Assembly: GCA_029339195.1 (NCBI GenBank)
Contig: JAPTJF010000277.1
Coordinates: 1-64,000, forward strand
DNA from: Micractinium sp. NFX-FRZ
Lineage: Eukaryota > Chlorophyta > Trebouxiophyceae > Chlorellales > Chlorellaceae
DNA length: 64,000 bases
Reading direction: 5' to 3'
This document shows positions 42,668 to 53,584 of this stretch, in pieces. The notes beneath the pieces are model-generated. The model searched no databases, was not told where the DNA came from, and was given only the letters and a program-made list of their open reading frames with translations. A program made the position numbers and the translations under genes. Within the stretch, counting starts at the first letter, position 1; every line of letters begins with the position of its first letter.

Positions 42668-44510
42668 TCAGGCAGACAGAAATGCTGCCAGCAAGCGACA
42701 CGTATGGCACTTGCTCTTTGGTGATTTGAACCAACGTAAGCGTGGTATTGCATTGTATTTCTCCCACTCATGAGGCATGCTGGCACAGCGCATCGCATCA
42801 CAGCCCGCTGCCAGCAGGGGCGCAGAAAGTCTGCCGTGACGCTCCCCTCTCTTCTCAATGGGATAAAAGTAACGCACCGCGGTTCACCAGGCTCAGCATG
42901 CCACAAAAGGGGAGGAAGGAAGGCACAGGGGCGCTTCCTGGGAGGCCGCAGTGACCACGTGCGAGGCCATGTCGTGAGCAGGTGGTGTGCGGCGTGGTGG
43001 AAGATACCAGGCTACCGCCGGTCGGTGGTTGTGGCTGCCCACCCGGCCTAATGGCTGCCCACCCGGCCTAACAGGCACTGGTGGCAAGCAAGGCAGTGGA
43101 GGTGCAGCGATGGGCATGCTGTGCCCTGCCCCCTTCCCAAATAGTCCCCTGTCTACCTGCCTCTTTTGCCCTGCATCTGCCCTTTCGGCACATGCCTGCC
43201 ACTGTGGTCAGCTCCCCATGCCCCTAGGGGCGCCCCCTTGCGGCACCGCCCTCATTCCTGTCCCCGCTGGTCCTGCGCCCCTCCACCAGATGTCCGCCAG
43301 CGAGGAAATGGCACAGCAGGCACAGCACGACATGGCGACATGGCATGTCGAGAGGGGGGCACCACAGGGCTCGCAGCACCCAGGCTGGCATGGTCTTCCA
43401 CTACTGCTCTCTGTCTTGGGGTGCATACACCACCTCGTTGCTTCGTTTTGTTTATTTACATGGTGGGCGCCCAGAGGGAGAGGAAGGGAGGCCCTACACA
43501 AGGCGAGGGCAGGCAGGCAGGGAGCAGACAGGCAGGCAAGCACGTGGGCAAGCGGAAGCGCTCAGTGTGGCAACAGGCAGCAGGCATGCCCTCTGGGAGG
43601 GTGCAACTGCCTCAAGGGGGGTGGCTCTCGGAGCCAGTCAGACGGGCTGGGTATGCAGGCACATGGGAGTGTGCACGGCATTGTGGCGACATGGGAGGCG
43701 GTGGCATGGCAAGGGGCGAACGGGCAGGCAGGCAGGCGCTCAACATGTTGCGGTTAGGGAGCAACACCAGATTTGGCAACATCTATTGCAGGGTGCAACG
43801 GCAACAGGTGGGGCAGTGGTGCTACCACATCTCTGTGGCGGCATGGGCAAGGGGGGACGGCGCCACAAGGGGGGCGCACGGCTTGACGATGCGGCTGCGA
43901 CAGATCGGCAGTTGGGCTCCACTGTGCGCTTGGGAGGCTTCAGGGGGGTGGGGGTAAGTTTCAGAGTTTTGGGCGGGATGCAGTGCTTGGGAGGCACAGC
44001 ATGGTTCATGTCGTTGGCGTTGGGCGCATGTGGTTGGGGTTGGGAGCGTGTTGTTGCATTGGGAAAGAAGTGCAGGGTCGGTGTAGACGCTCAGATTTGG
44101 AGACAGGAAACAGGAAGAGAACAAGGGGTCCTGGGCGCGCGCGGTCAGGGGAGGGGAGGGGCAGTGCGCAACACACCCGCACTGCCGTGCTCAGCCGCAG
44201 CGCGTGGATATGGGCTGGGAGAGCAGCGCGGCCTCGAAATATCAGAGGCAGCCAGCATCAGAGCGCGCAGGAGGTAAGGTTGCTCTGGTGGCACGCAGAA
44301 TTTAAAAAATTGGGGCGCTACTGCAACCGAGGTGAGATCCCGTGGCAGACTGTTGGGATGTATGCAACGCCAGGGTTTTGCTATGCAGCAGCTTATTGGC
44401 AGGTGAGAGGTGGGACTCGCGGCCAGGGTTTACGGAGAAGCATCCTGAAAGAAGCGGCATTGCGGCATGCGCAACCGGCGCTGGCCGCTGGCATGCGCTG
44501 GTGCCGGCGC
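42668..44510. other. Convergent intergenic region
   Basis: 1.84 kb between the stop of the BRCA1-like gene and the stop of the next, minus-strand gene. It contains GGCAGG-rich stretches, a two-copy GGCTGCCCACCCGGCCTAA repeat near 43035-43070 and long but unconvincing open frames. No RNA gene or mobile element is recognisable. Confidence 0.5.
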
Positions 44511-46501
44511 TCAGAAGCGCAGCAGGCGGGCCAATGCCGGGATGGGGTTGAGGGTGGCGCAGCGGGACCTGCGCTCAGCCTTTGCCTTGCTGGCGCTGCT
44601 GCCGCCAGGCTTGCAGGCACTGCTGGCTCCATGGGGCGCTTCTGTGGGCTGGTCTGACAAGCTGCCGGACACACGGGTCGGCTGGCTGGCGGGTGCTGGC
44701 GGCGGCGGGCTGCCTTGTGCACGAGCGCAGGCAGTGGCCAGCGGGGGCTGAGCCGGAGCATCAGGCCCCAGAGGCACTGCCACCCCAACAGCAGCCGCTG
44801 CTGAATTTGCCACCCAGTTAGCCACGCTGCTGCTGCTTCCGGCCAAGCCTGCCGGCGGCCCGGCCTCTGCTGCACCCAACAGCAGCGGGGGGGCAGAGGT
44901 TGCTGCCAGGCGGTGTGCTGCCACAATGCCGCCTGCCAGCACTGCCACCCCGCGAGGGGGCCACTCTGGCTGGCTCTGTCCGGCCTGGGTGTGCTGCTCC
45001 AGCTGCTGGCGGGACAGCCGGCTGGGCTGCTGAGCTGGCGGGGCAAACAGCGCTGACGTGGCACAGGCAGCGCCAGGGTGCCCGCTGGCCTCCTTTGACC
45101 AGCGCCGCCGCTCCTTCTGGCCAGAGCGCCGCGTCACGTAGTCTTTGCCTGCACAGCGTGGTGCGTGGGCGGAGTCAAAGGGTTTGGGCCGCAGCGCGTT
45201 GAGCATGGCAGCAGAGTGAGACGCTATGGAAGGCCCTGTCCAGCCCTGGTGCTCCCGGCGGGCCAGGCATGCTTTGCCTCCAGCAGAGCAGGCCGCCCAT
45301 GCAGCAGGCACCCCTCTGCACCTCGCTCAATGCGCCTGCGTGCTATTCCAACACGCCTGCCCCAGCCTGCCCCCAGACGTGCCCTCACTTGCCTGCCACT
45401 GACGCCACACGGTTCACAGACTCGAAGCGGCTCACGGAGCTGGCGGAGTGGCTGCAGGTGGTGCCACTGCCTTCCCAATCGGAGGCAGCCGCTGCTGTGC
45501 CCCCAGGTGCCGCCATGGAGCGTGTGGCGCTGGCTGTACTGTCGGTTGCGTTCAGCGTGGTTGCGGTGAACGAGGCGGCTGCTGTGGGGCCAGCTGTGAC
45601 TGGGGCGGCGCCCGCTGTGCCGCCAGGTGCTGCCAGGGGCAGTGTGGTTCCGGCTGTGCCATCGGTTGCTGTGAGCGTGGCCGCTGCTGTGCGGCCAACC
45701 GTGGTGAGCGTGGGCGCTGCTGTGCTGCCGGCCGTGGCTCGCATGGTGGCGGCAGGGCTCCTGGCTGCACTGCTGGAGGGTGCAGTGAGGGGGCAGCCTG
45801 CAAGCGCGCCGTCAGTGCCTCCCGGAGCGGCCAGCTCGGTGCCGGCACAAGCGCTGGGGCGCTGGCGGGTGCGGTCGCAGTTCGCAGGGGTGGCGGGCTC
45901 TTGAGATGCAGGGGGCAGGCCTGCAGGAAGGGAGGGGCCGGGGGCGACATACCCTGAATGTGAGCAGAGGGGGGCGGGTGAAACCAAACCCAAATGTGAG
46001 CTGCGCGCGCAGAGGCTGAAGCCCACAGTACCACAGGAATTTGGGCAGCCAAGCAAGGGCGGCTGGCGAAGCTTGCGGGTGGCAGAAGTGGGGAAGCTGT
46101 GAGCCGCCGCAAAGGTGTGCCTCACCGCGCGGTGAACCGCCGCCCTCATGCGCCTGCAGAGCCGTCAGAGTTGCTGCTTGCTCCAGGAGACTGCAGGGGG
46201 TGTACTGCTGCTGCTGCTGCTGCGCCGGCGGCAGCCGAGGCGGCTGAACTGGCTGTGGCGCTTGCGGCGGCTTGGTCGCCTGCTGCCACGGGGGCACCTC
46301 TGGCGGCACCTGCGGCACCCACGGCGGCTCCTCTGCTCCCTCAAACAAATCATCTGACACCAGGGCTTCCAGCTCTGAGGCTGTCAGCCCGCATGGCATC
46401 ACATGCTCGCCGCAGCTGTTCTCCAGGCCCGCATGCCACGGCACCGGGCAAGCACGCCCGCCGCGGCCGCCGCTGCTGCCGCAGCCGCCGAGCCCGGGCA
46501 T
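44511..46501 (-). CDS. Unrecognised protein, paralogue A of a tandem pair
   Basis: Three exons (46501-46126, 45953-45393, 45148-44511) sum to 524 residues. I recognise no domain. It is mostly disordered and rich in Pro, Ala and Gln, with three short ordered-looking parts shared with its neighbour at 47244-48662: PCGLTASELEALVSDDL near residue 40, RFESVNRVASVAGKDYVTRR in the middle, and a final helix NPIPALARLLRF at the very C terminus. Intron 2 has a GC donor (CAG|GCAAGT), needed to keep the shared block in frame. The first in-frame ATG is at 46501. Low-complexity Thr/Ala/Val-rich repeats (AAPGGTAAAA type) fill exon 2. Both genes face left and are 742 bases apart, so a tandem duplication is inferred. 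Function unknown. Confidence 0.65.
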
Positions 46502-47243
46502 CTGAACTGAAGCTGGCAGATGAGCTGACCGATACTGCGTGCGCTTGTGCTGTGACGTTCTCCGGAGAGCCTGAGCGCCTCGAAAGCTGACTATAGGCGC
46601 CCGAAACCGGCGCCCGGGCCGCTGGTGGCCTAGGACGGCAAAGGTGGGCTTCACATGCACTGTTCAAGGTTTGAAAGAGCAGCAGGGAGATCACACGACG
46701 TTGGAGAGCACAGAGGGGCAGCAACGGGAGAGGGGGGGGGGGGGGCACCTGCTGTGTGTGCTGAGCCTGTTTTTGCTGGTCTGCCTTGTCGTGCTCTGCC
46801 CTCTCTCCAAGTCTCCTGAGCATCAGCGCGCGAACAGAGCAGCGCAGATAGCGCCTGCCTATTGCAGCTGCCGCCGCCGCACGCCTTGCGTCGGCACAGA
46901 CGGCGACGCCGCTTCAGCAACACAGTGCCCGCAGGTAGCGCCAAGGCTCTCTCTCCCTGCCACATCCTGAGGCCAGTAGTCCCCCAACCCACCATGCGCA
47001 ACCCTACTCACAGATTGCATGGAATGCAGACTGCACGTACAAGCAACACGTTCAATGAATGACGAAAAGGCAAGCGTAGGAGCAGTGGGAGGCTAAGGGT
47101 CACGCTAGGGTACAGGCGCTACGCGCAAGACGGAGTCTTCTTTCAACATCCGGAGAATCTAAAGTGATCAAAACATTGGATTAAAGATCATGCAGGTGCA
47201 TGGCGACTTGGCCTGGTGGCACACCGAGGGCCTGCCAGGTGCT
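46502..47243. other. Intergenic spacer between the two tandem paralogues
   Basis: 742 bases holding the 3' end of paralogue B and the promoter of paralogue A, both on the minus strand. It includes a 14-base poly-G run at 46732-46745. No gene seen. Confidence 0.5.
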
Positions 47244-48662
47244 TCAGAGGCGCAGCAGGCGGTCCAGAGCCGCTGCCAGCCCGCGCCTGCGGCCGGGGGT
47301 GCCTGGCTCCTTTGCCTGCTTGCTGCCGCAGCGGCTGCGGCTACGAGGCGTGGCCGGGGAGGCTGGGCGAGCGTGCTCCGCCCCTGCACTTTCCTCTGCT
47401 GCAAGCAAAGGCGTTGAGAGAGAGGTGCGCACCGGCAGGAAGGGGCGCTGGGACTCGCTGCCGGGGCTTGCCTGGCCGCTGGTGGCGCTGCCCTCTGCCG
47501 CCGCCCAGGTGGGTGCAGACGGTGCCTCCTGGACTTCCCAGGCCCCAGAACCGCCTGCCGCAGCCGCGCCTGCGCCGCCGGCATACTCTAGCGCTGCTGC
47601 CGCTGGCAAGGGCCCCTCTGTCTCCCAAGGGCTCGACCGCTTGGCCAGCCGAGACTGCGCGCCGCGGCTGAAGCTGGCCAGCCCGGTGCCCCCGGCCAGC
47701 AGCTGCTCGCGCCAGCCCGGCTCAGCGCCCTGCGGCGCCGACAGGCACACCCGGCTGACGCCGCTGTGGGATGGCGCCGGCGGCGCGGCCGGCTGCTCGG
47801 CTGGCTGTGACAGCGCCGCCACCGCACTGCCAGCTGGCGGGGAGGGGGCAGGCTGGGGCGTCGCCAGGGCCAGGCGCTGCGCTACAGTGAGCGCCTCGCC
47901 AGACACGCGGGGCGTGCCTGGCCCTTTCAGCAAATCTTGGATCTGCCCCTCAGAGGCGGAGCGCTGCCGGGTCAGCGCGTGGCCCAGCATGCGCAGCGCG
48001 GCCTGGCTGGCGGACCGCGCCTCCTGCCGCTGCCGCTGCTCGGCGGTGCGGCGGCGCGCCTTCTCGGCCGCCACGGCTGCCGCCACGCGGTTGATGCGCT
48101 CAAAGCTGCGCCGTGTGCCCTCCTCTGCCTCTGGGTCCGCCTGCGCACCTGCCTCGGCAGCAACTGCGGCGGCAGCAGCAACAGGTGTGCTGCTGGCAGC
48201 GGCTGGGGGCGCGTCGCCGTGGCGCTCCCACTGGGACGGTTCTGGCTGCCCGCCCAAGGCAGGCGGCGGGATGTCAAGGAGGGTGGCCCTGCAAGTGGAA
48301 AGAGGGAGGGGGGCCGGGTGAAACAGGAAGTGTTGTAAAAGTGCATGCACCCCAAATTCGTAAGCCTGGTGGGTGCTCGCAGCAGGAGCAGCGGCAGCGG
48401 CGGCGACGGCTGCACGGCAGCCAAGGAAGCAACAGCTTTCGCACCCAACCGACCTGGGGCTGCTGCTGTTGGCCCGCTCCTCTGCCTCTGCTGTCAAAGC
48501 AGCCAGCTCCTCCTCTGTGAGCCCACAGGGCAGCAGTGGGGTGTGCTGACGGGCAAGCCTGGGGCGGTCGGCTGCCGTGCCACAGCCGGCACCGGGGTGG
48601 GCGGCAGCGGGGCCGTCGTTCAGCTGGGCGTGGCGCCTGGTGGCTGGCTGTGGGGGCTCCAT
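47244..48662 (-). CDS. Unrecognised protein, paralogue B of a tandem pair
   Basis: Two exons (48662-48454, 48288-47244) give 417 residues starting MEPPQPATRRHAQLNDGP. It shares with paralogue A the motif PCGLTEEELAALTAEAEE near residue 50, an intron at the equivalent place (after SSSPR), a central helical block (RRSFERINRVAAAVAAEKAR) and the C-terminal helix GLAAALDRLLRL. B lacks the second intron of A, where the same block is continuous. Between the blocks lie Pro/Ser/Gly-rich segments that look disordered. A central basic helix (EKARRRTAEQRQRQEARSAS) could bind nucleic acid or coil; that is only a guess. No targeting or membrane signal. Confidence 0.68.
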   Translation of the reverse strand: MEPPQPATRRHAQLNDGPAAAHPGAGCGTAADRPRLARQHTPLLPCGLTEEELAALTAEAEERANSSSPRSVGCESCCFLGCRAAVAAAAAAPAASTHQAYEFGVHALLQHFLFHPAPLPLSTCRATLLDIPPPALGGQPEPSQWERHGDAPPAAASSTPVAAAAAVAAEAGAQADPEAEEGTRRSFERINRVAAAVAAEKARRRTAEQRQRQEARSASQAALRMLGHALTRQRSASEGQIQDLLKGPGTPRVSGEALTVAQRLALATPQPAPSPPAGSAVAALSQPAEQPAAPPAPSHSGVSRVCLSAPQGAEPGWREQLLAGGTGLASFSRGAQSRLAKRSSPWETEGPLPAAAALEYAGGAGAAAAGGSGAWEVQEAPSAPTWAAAEGSATSGQASPGSESQRPFLPVRTSLSTPLLAAEESAGAEHARPASPATPRSRSRCGSKQAKEPGTPGRRRGLAAALDRLLRL

Positions 48663-49658
48663 GTTCGGGCAGCGCTCTAGGTAGGCAAAGGCTGCATGGG
48701 CGGCTCCTCCTGGGGCCCTCCAAGGAGGGGTGAGGGGCGTGTGCGCTCTTGGCGCCTGCAGCTACTAGTCGTTGCCTTCGCGGCTTTTGCGCGTCCGCGT
48801 TCGAATCGACGTGACAAGACTAGGGAGATCACACAAAGGTTCGTCACTGGTTGGTGGGGGCAAGGAATCAACAGGGGGCTGTACGGCAGCTTCCCTCCGT
48901 TGCCCCTCCATGGGGGTAGGTAGGTACAGCGGGCAGGGGTCACCGTGTCATGCTCAAGCTGTGGGCATCGCTGTTGCAATCCAGCCGTTGTACGTCAATA
49001 ACTTGTCGATAACATGCCCAGGCTGCTTTTCTCTCTCTCTCCCTCTGTACACGGGGAGTGAGATCAACCCACGTCCGTGCGGCGCGGCGCTGAGCAGTAG
49101 GTGTGGCGGTTGGGCGGGCAGGATGCTGGGAATAGGGTTGAAGGGCCCGACAGAGTGCTAAGAGGTGCGCAGCAAGCAGGCGTGGCTCAAGCAAGGTGCT
49201 GCTCTGCTAAACGACTGCTTTTAGTAGGCGGACAAGCTGCCAGCGGCTGCTGTGCCAGGTGCTACGGGCTGCGAGCTGGCTCATTGTGCTTAATATGTCA
49301 GGCTGTGGCTGATGGCATAGAGGATCATCAAGGCCCCTGAATTCGCCAGCATTGCAGCAGGCCAGACAACTGCACGTCAATGCATGATGGCCCGGCACGC
49401 GCCGCATCTGCCAGCACGCTGTCGCCGCTGCGGCTGCTGCCGCCCTGCCGCTTAGAGGAAAGCCAGCTGTTTCTGCTTCCCGACATTCCAGAAGCTCCGT
49501 TTAGCATAATTATGAAGCGTGCCGTGGCGTTCTAAGCGAGCAGTGAGGGCGCCTTCTACCGCCTTCAGTGGTATCGGCTGAGGCAGCCCCGTCAACAAGC
49601 CCCTGAGCTCGGGGCAGGTCGCGAAAGCGGGGGACAGCCGCAAGGCGCAGTGGCCCAG
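48663..49658. other. Divergent intergenic region before the vWA-Pru gene
   Basis: 996 bases between the start codons of paralogue B (minus) and the vWA-Pru gene (plus). It holds both promoters. A GTTCGAATC motif at 48799-48807 resembles a tRNA T-loop but no cloverleaf forms around it. Confidence 0.5.
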
Positions 49659-52600
49659 ATGACGGGCGCGCTGAGAGTCTACTGGTGAGACCTCTGCTCG
49701 TGTGCTGGTGTCATCGGCGTTCCCGAGTATGAACATGTCAGCGAGTCGGCGTGGGATTCTTGGAAGGGCGCGTTGTTGACGGCCGAAGACTGGCCCCCGC
49801 TTTCTGCAGCTTGGACGCCAGCGCTTGTGCGCTGCTGTCGGAGGACTTTACCGGCACCACGCGCTGGCACTTCCAGCGCGAGCTGGTGGCGTGCCACTCC
49901 CAAGCAAACCTGAGCGGTGGCGCTGCCGCCGCCGGCGCCCTCGGCAACAGCAGGCAAAAGCAGCAAGTGGTGCTCATCACTGGCAGCGACGGCCGTGCTG
50001 GTGTGGTGCTGCATCCCACTGCTGTAGCAAGCGAGCTGCAGCAGGCGCTGGTGGGCGTGCAGCCGGCGGGCGAGGGCAACTTGACAGCGGCTCTGAAACT
50101 TGCGCTGGTGAGATGCGCTGCGGGGGGGTTGCATGCACCACCAGCACGTCAGGAGCCCTGCACAGAGCACATGGACTGACCTGCTTCCCTTTTGAGTGTC
50201 ACTGCATTTCTGCCTGCTGTCCCCTGGCCTGCCTTGCCACCTGCAGCTGATGAGCCGACGCTTCCCAGCAGGCAGCACCCACGTCACCGCCTTTGTGGCC
50301 AGTGAGGGCGCATTGTCTGGCCTGACGGCCAGTGAGCACCCAGCAGCAGCAGTAGCAGTGGAGCTGCGGCAGAGCTACCAAGCCGCAAGGTTGAGCCTGG
50401 ATGTTGCTGTGCTCTGCCCGCGCCAGGAGCTGGGGGAGGGCGCAGCGTCAGCGCTGGAGGCACTCACCGGCGGCATCAGCAGCAGCAGCATCACATCCTT
50501 GGAATGTGATGGCGGCAGCAGCAGCAGCAGCCCCCTAGAAGGTGATGGCAGCAGCGGCAGCGGCGACGCCTCTACGGCTGCCGAGCCTGCAGAAGCCCTT
50601 GTTCCCAGCAGCAGCAGCAGCAGCATGCGGCTGGTGTGGCTGCAGCCGGTGGCCACTGCTGCCGAGAGCTGGCAGCAGCTTGAGCCAGCGCTGGAGCAGC
50701 TGGAGCTGGGCGGTGCAGGCAGGTGCCACAGCGTCATGCCCGCTTCCCTTGGCGGCGGCACCGGCCAGGGCTCAGGCCTCCGCTCGGCGCTGCCCCGGCG
50801 CATCAGCCGGGCGCCACGCCAGTACGACCCCCTGCGCCACCCGCGCACGCCGCTTTTGGCGCAGCGTAGCGGGGTGCAGCAGCCGGCGCTGTGCAGGTGG
50901 GTTCTGGAGAATCGGTATCGGCAGTGGCCGGTGGTGGAAGGCCAGCCGAGTTGAGGTTCTGTTGGTGGCGCGGTCCTGCTGGGACGCTAAGCAGGGGTTG
51001 CCCGACGTAGTGAGCACGCATGCTTTCATTTACACCCTTCATGCGGCGTGCTCCTGACTGCCCGACCCACTCTGCTGCCTGCCGCCGTGTGCCCTTGGTG
51101 CAGGGGCGAGTCGCTGAGCCGGCTGGGGCACCTGTCATCCGACGGCATGATGCGCCCCTGGCTGCCCACCTACTCCTCCATTGGGCAGCAGGCAGCAGCC
51201 GCCGCAGCCGCCAGCAAAGCATCGACGGCAGCCGCGGGAGCAGCAGGCGGCAGTGGCAAGGGCGGCACGGAGTATTGCTACATCGAAGTGCAGCCCATCC
51301 CCAAGTGGAGGACGCTGCTCAAGGTGGCAGCAGGGCGCATGGTGCCGGATGGCAGTGGCCCCGTCAGCCCCTTTGCCGGCAGCATGGGCGGCAGCCACAG
51401 CGGCAGCAGCGACTACACAGCTGCCTCTGCCGAGCTGCTGCGCTCGCTGCAGGCGCTGAGCGTGTTTGATGAGCCTGATCAAGGCAGCAGCAGCGGCAGC
51501 GGCAGCGGCAGCGAGCCCTCTGAGGCAGCAGGCTCGGCAGCGGCAGCACCAGCGCCTGCACCTGCGCCCGTGTGCTACCGGCCGGACAGGCGCAGGGGCA
51601 CGCTGCGCCTGCTGCAGGGCATCAAGGAGCCGCACATGCTCAAGCTGGTGTGGTCCCCCGAGCTAGCAGAGGGCGACAGGGAGCAACGGGCGCAGCAGCA
51701 GCAAGCGCAGGGTTTTGACATGTTTTCCAGTGCTGACGGCAGCAGCGGCAGCCTGAGTGCAGCGCACTCTGAGCTGCTGACATACATGCCAGCGTCAGCG
51801 GTGGCTGCGTCGGCGGCACGCGGGCCGCTGGTGCAGGAGGGGTGCGAGCTGTGGGAGGCAGCTGCAGAGTTTGATTTTGAACTGCTGCTGCCCACAGCAG
51901 AGGCCGATGGCGAGCAGCAGCAGCAGCAGAGCGCAGGGGAAGCCACGGACGCGGCAGCGGGCAGCAGCAGCAGCAGCAGCAGTGCAGCAGTCACCGCTGG
52001 CAAGCTGCCAGCCATGATTGAGGCTCGGCAGCTGCCCAACGGCGCACAAGTGTTGCTCGTGGCTCCTGCCCCCAGCAGCAGCACCAGCTCCCTGCCGCGC
52101 CTGCAGCAGCCCCTGCGCCGCCCGGCCGCCGCATTCTGGCTGCAGCAGCACGTCTCACCAGACAGCCTGCAGCTGCCAGCCTATGCCACCCCCAGCAGCA
52201 GCCAAACAGCGGCAGCTGCAGCAACGGCCTCAGCTGCTGAGGAGGCAGCGGGCGTTGAGGAGACAGCAGCTCCTGGCAGCAGCACTGCGGCGGCTCCCGA
52301 TGCACAAGCCACCCCATGTGCTGCAGGCAGTGAGCCAGGCATGCAGCAGCAGGTTGCTGCGCAGCACATGCAGGGCGGGCAAGTGCAGGGTTCTGCAGCG
52401 CTGCTGGCTGGTGCCCTGCTGCGCACCCTGCAGCAGCCACCTCGAGTTGACCTGCGCCGCATGCGGCGTGATGTCAAGTCTGGTGCCATTCAGGTGGGTG
52501 CGCGCATGTGGGTTTCAAATGGGCAGGGGCAGGCGGCTGTTTTGCATGCGCAGAGAGGCAGGCATGTGCATTGCACTACTATACTAGCTGCTGGTGTGTG

Positions 52601-53584
52601 TTGCTCTCAGCAGCGTAGCCGCCGCTGCCAGCCGCAGCCTCTTGCGCGCTGCCCATCACAGGCCCCCAAGAAGGCCCCGCCTTTGTGCTGTCTCATCTCA
52701 CCGCCCGCCCTGTGCGCACTTGCACCTATGGTGTGCAGGTGACCCCAATCACTGTGGGCCCCCTCCCTGCCACGTTTGTGCGGGACATTGTGTCTGCCCG
52801 GTCCTCCCTGCTGAGCGGCATGGGGGCTGAGAACCTGGATTCGTGGGGCGGTGGCAGCAGCACCCGCGGTAGCGGCAGTGGCGGCAGCAACGGTGCCAAT
52901 GGCAGCAGCAGCGGCGGCAGCAGCGGCGCCGCTGATGGCAAGAGTCCTGCCGGGACGGAGGCAGCCAGCAACCAGGGTGCAACTGCCGCTGACAGCAGCG
53001 GCGGGCTGAGCGACACAGACCTGCGGAGGCACAAAGCCGCTGCCTGGTCGCTGCTGCGGCAGCGGCTGAAGCAGCCGGCGGGACGCAACAGCAGCAGCAG
53101 CAGTAGCGCTGCTGACCCCCCGGCCACCCTGGCAGGTGCTGCCCAGGAGCGTACAGCAGCAGCGGAGCCGGCCAGCGCCTGTGCAGCTCCAGTGGCTGCT
53201 CAGACGGGGGCAGCCAGCGCTGCCATTCCATGCAGCACCCCGGTGCCGACCCCGCACGCGTCTGAGGGCATGTCTGAGAGCTGCGGCAGCAGCGCTGCGG
53301 GCACGCCCTTTGGCACCCCGCTGCACATCCTGCCCAGCCGGGTGGTGCACCAGCGGCACAGCGGCGGCTTGGCAAGCTCCGCCGACGACGCTGACGCTGT
53401 TGCGGCCATTGCTGCCGAGGCTGCGACGGCAGCAGAGGAGGTGGCGGGCAGGGAGCCTGCTGGGCTGCCGGGCGCCCCTGATGGCTGCTGCGTCAAACGC
53501 GAGGGTTCGGCTGTGCTGGTGGGTGTGAGCGGGCAGCAGGATGCACACAGCGATGGCATTGACCCGCTGTTCAAGCTGGAATGA
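49659..53584 (+). CDS. Rpn10-like vWA domain joined to Rpn13-like Pru domain; putative proteasomal ubiquitin receptor-related protein
   Basis: Five exons (49659-49684, 49810-50107, 50247-50896, 51104-52493, 52739-53584) sum to exactly 1,069 residues. The tiny first exon restores an Rpn10-type start, MTGALRVYCLDASACALLSE, with the MIDAS-like Asp11-x-Ser13. Residues to about 190 follow the Rpn10 vWA fold: VVLITGSDGRAGVVLHPTA, VQPAGEGNLTAALKLALLMS and THVTAFVASEG. From about residue 380 the pieces of an Rpn13/ADRM1 Pru domain appear in order: LLKVAAGRM, then (after a Ser/Gly-rich insert) YRPDRRRGTLRLL with MLKLVWSPE, then GAQVLLVAPAPSS and AAFWLQQHV near 670. Large Gln/Ser inserts split the domain. 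No UIM or DEUBAD is evident; the 280-residue tail is disordered. The single-gene join is my inference from consistent splice phases; two genes or mis-splicing is the alternative. Confidence 0.65.

Noticed and set aside
43345..44277. 310-codon plus-strand open frame after the BRCA1-like gene
   Set aside because: Gly/Arg-rich frame in G-rich repeats with several overlapping alternatives; no motif and no plausible splice context.
48799..48807. GTTCGAATC motif resembling a tRNA T-loop
   Set aside because: No 5-bp T stem, anticodon arm or acceptor stem can be formed around it on either strand.
49452..49736. Minus-strand 94-codon ORF starting with ATG and looking protein-like
   Set aside because: It overlaps the first exon of the vWA-Pru gene on the other strand, has no family resemblance I can name, and the plus-strand exon is strongly supported by splice phase.
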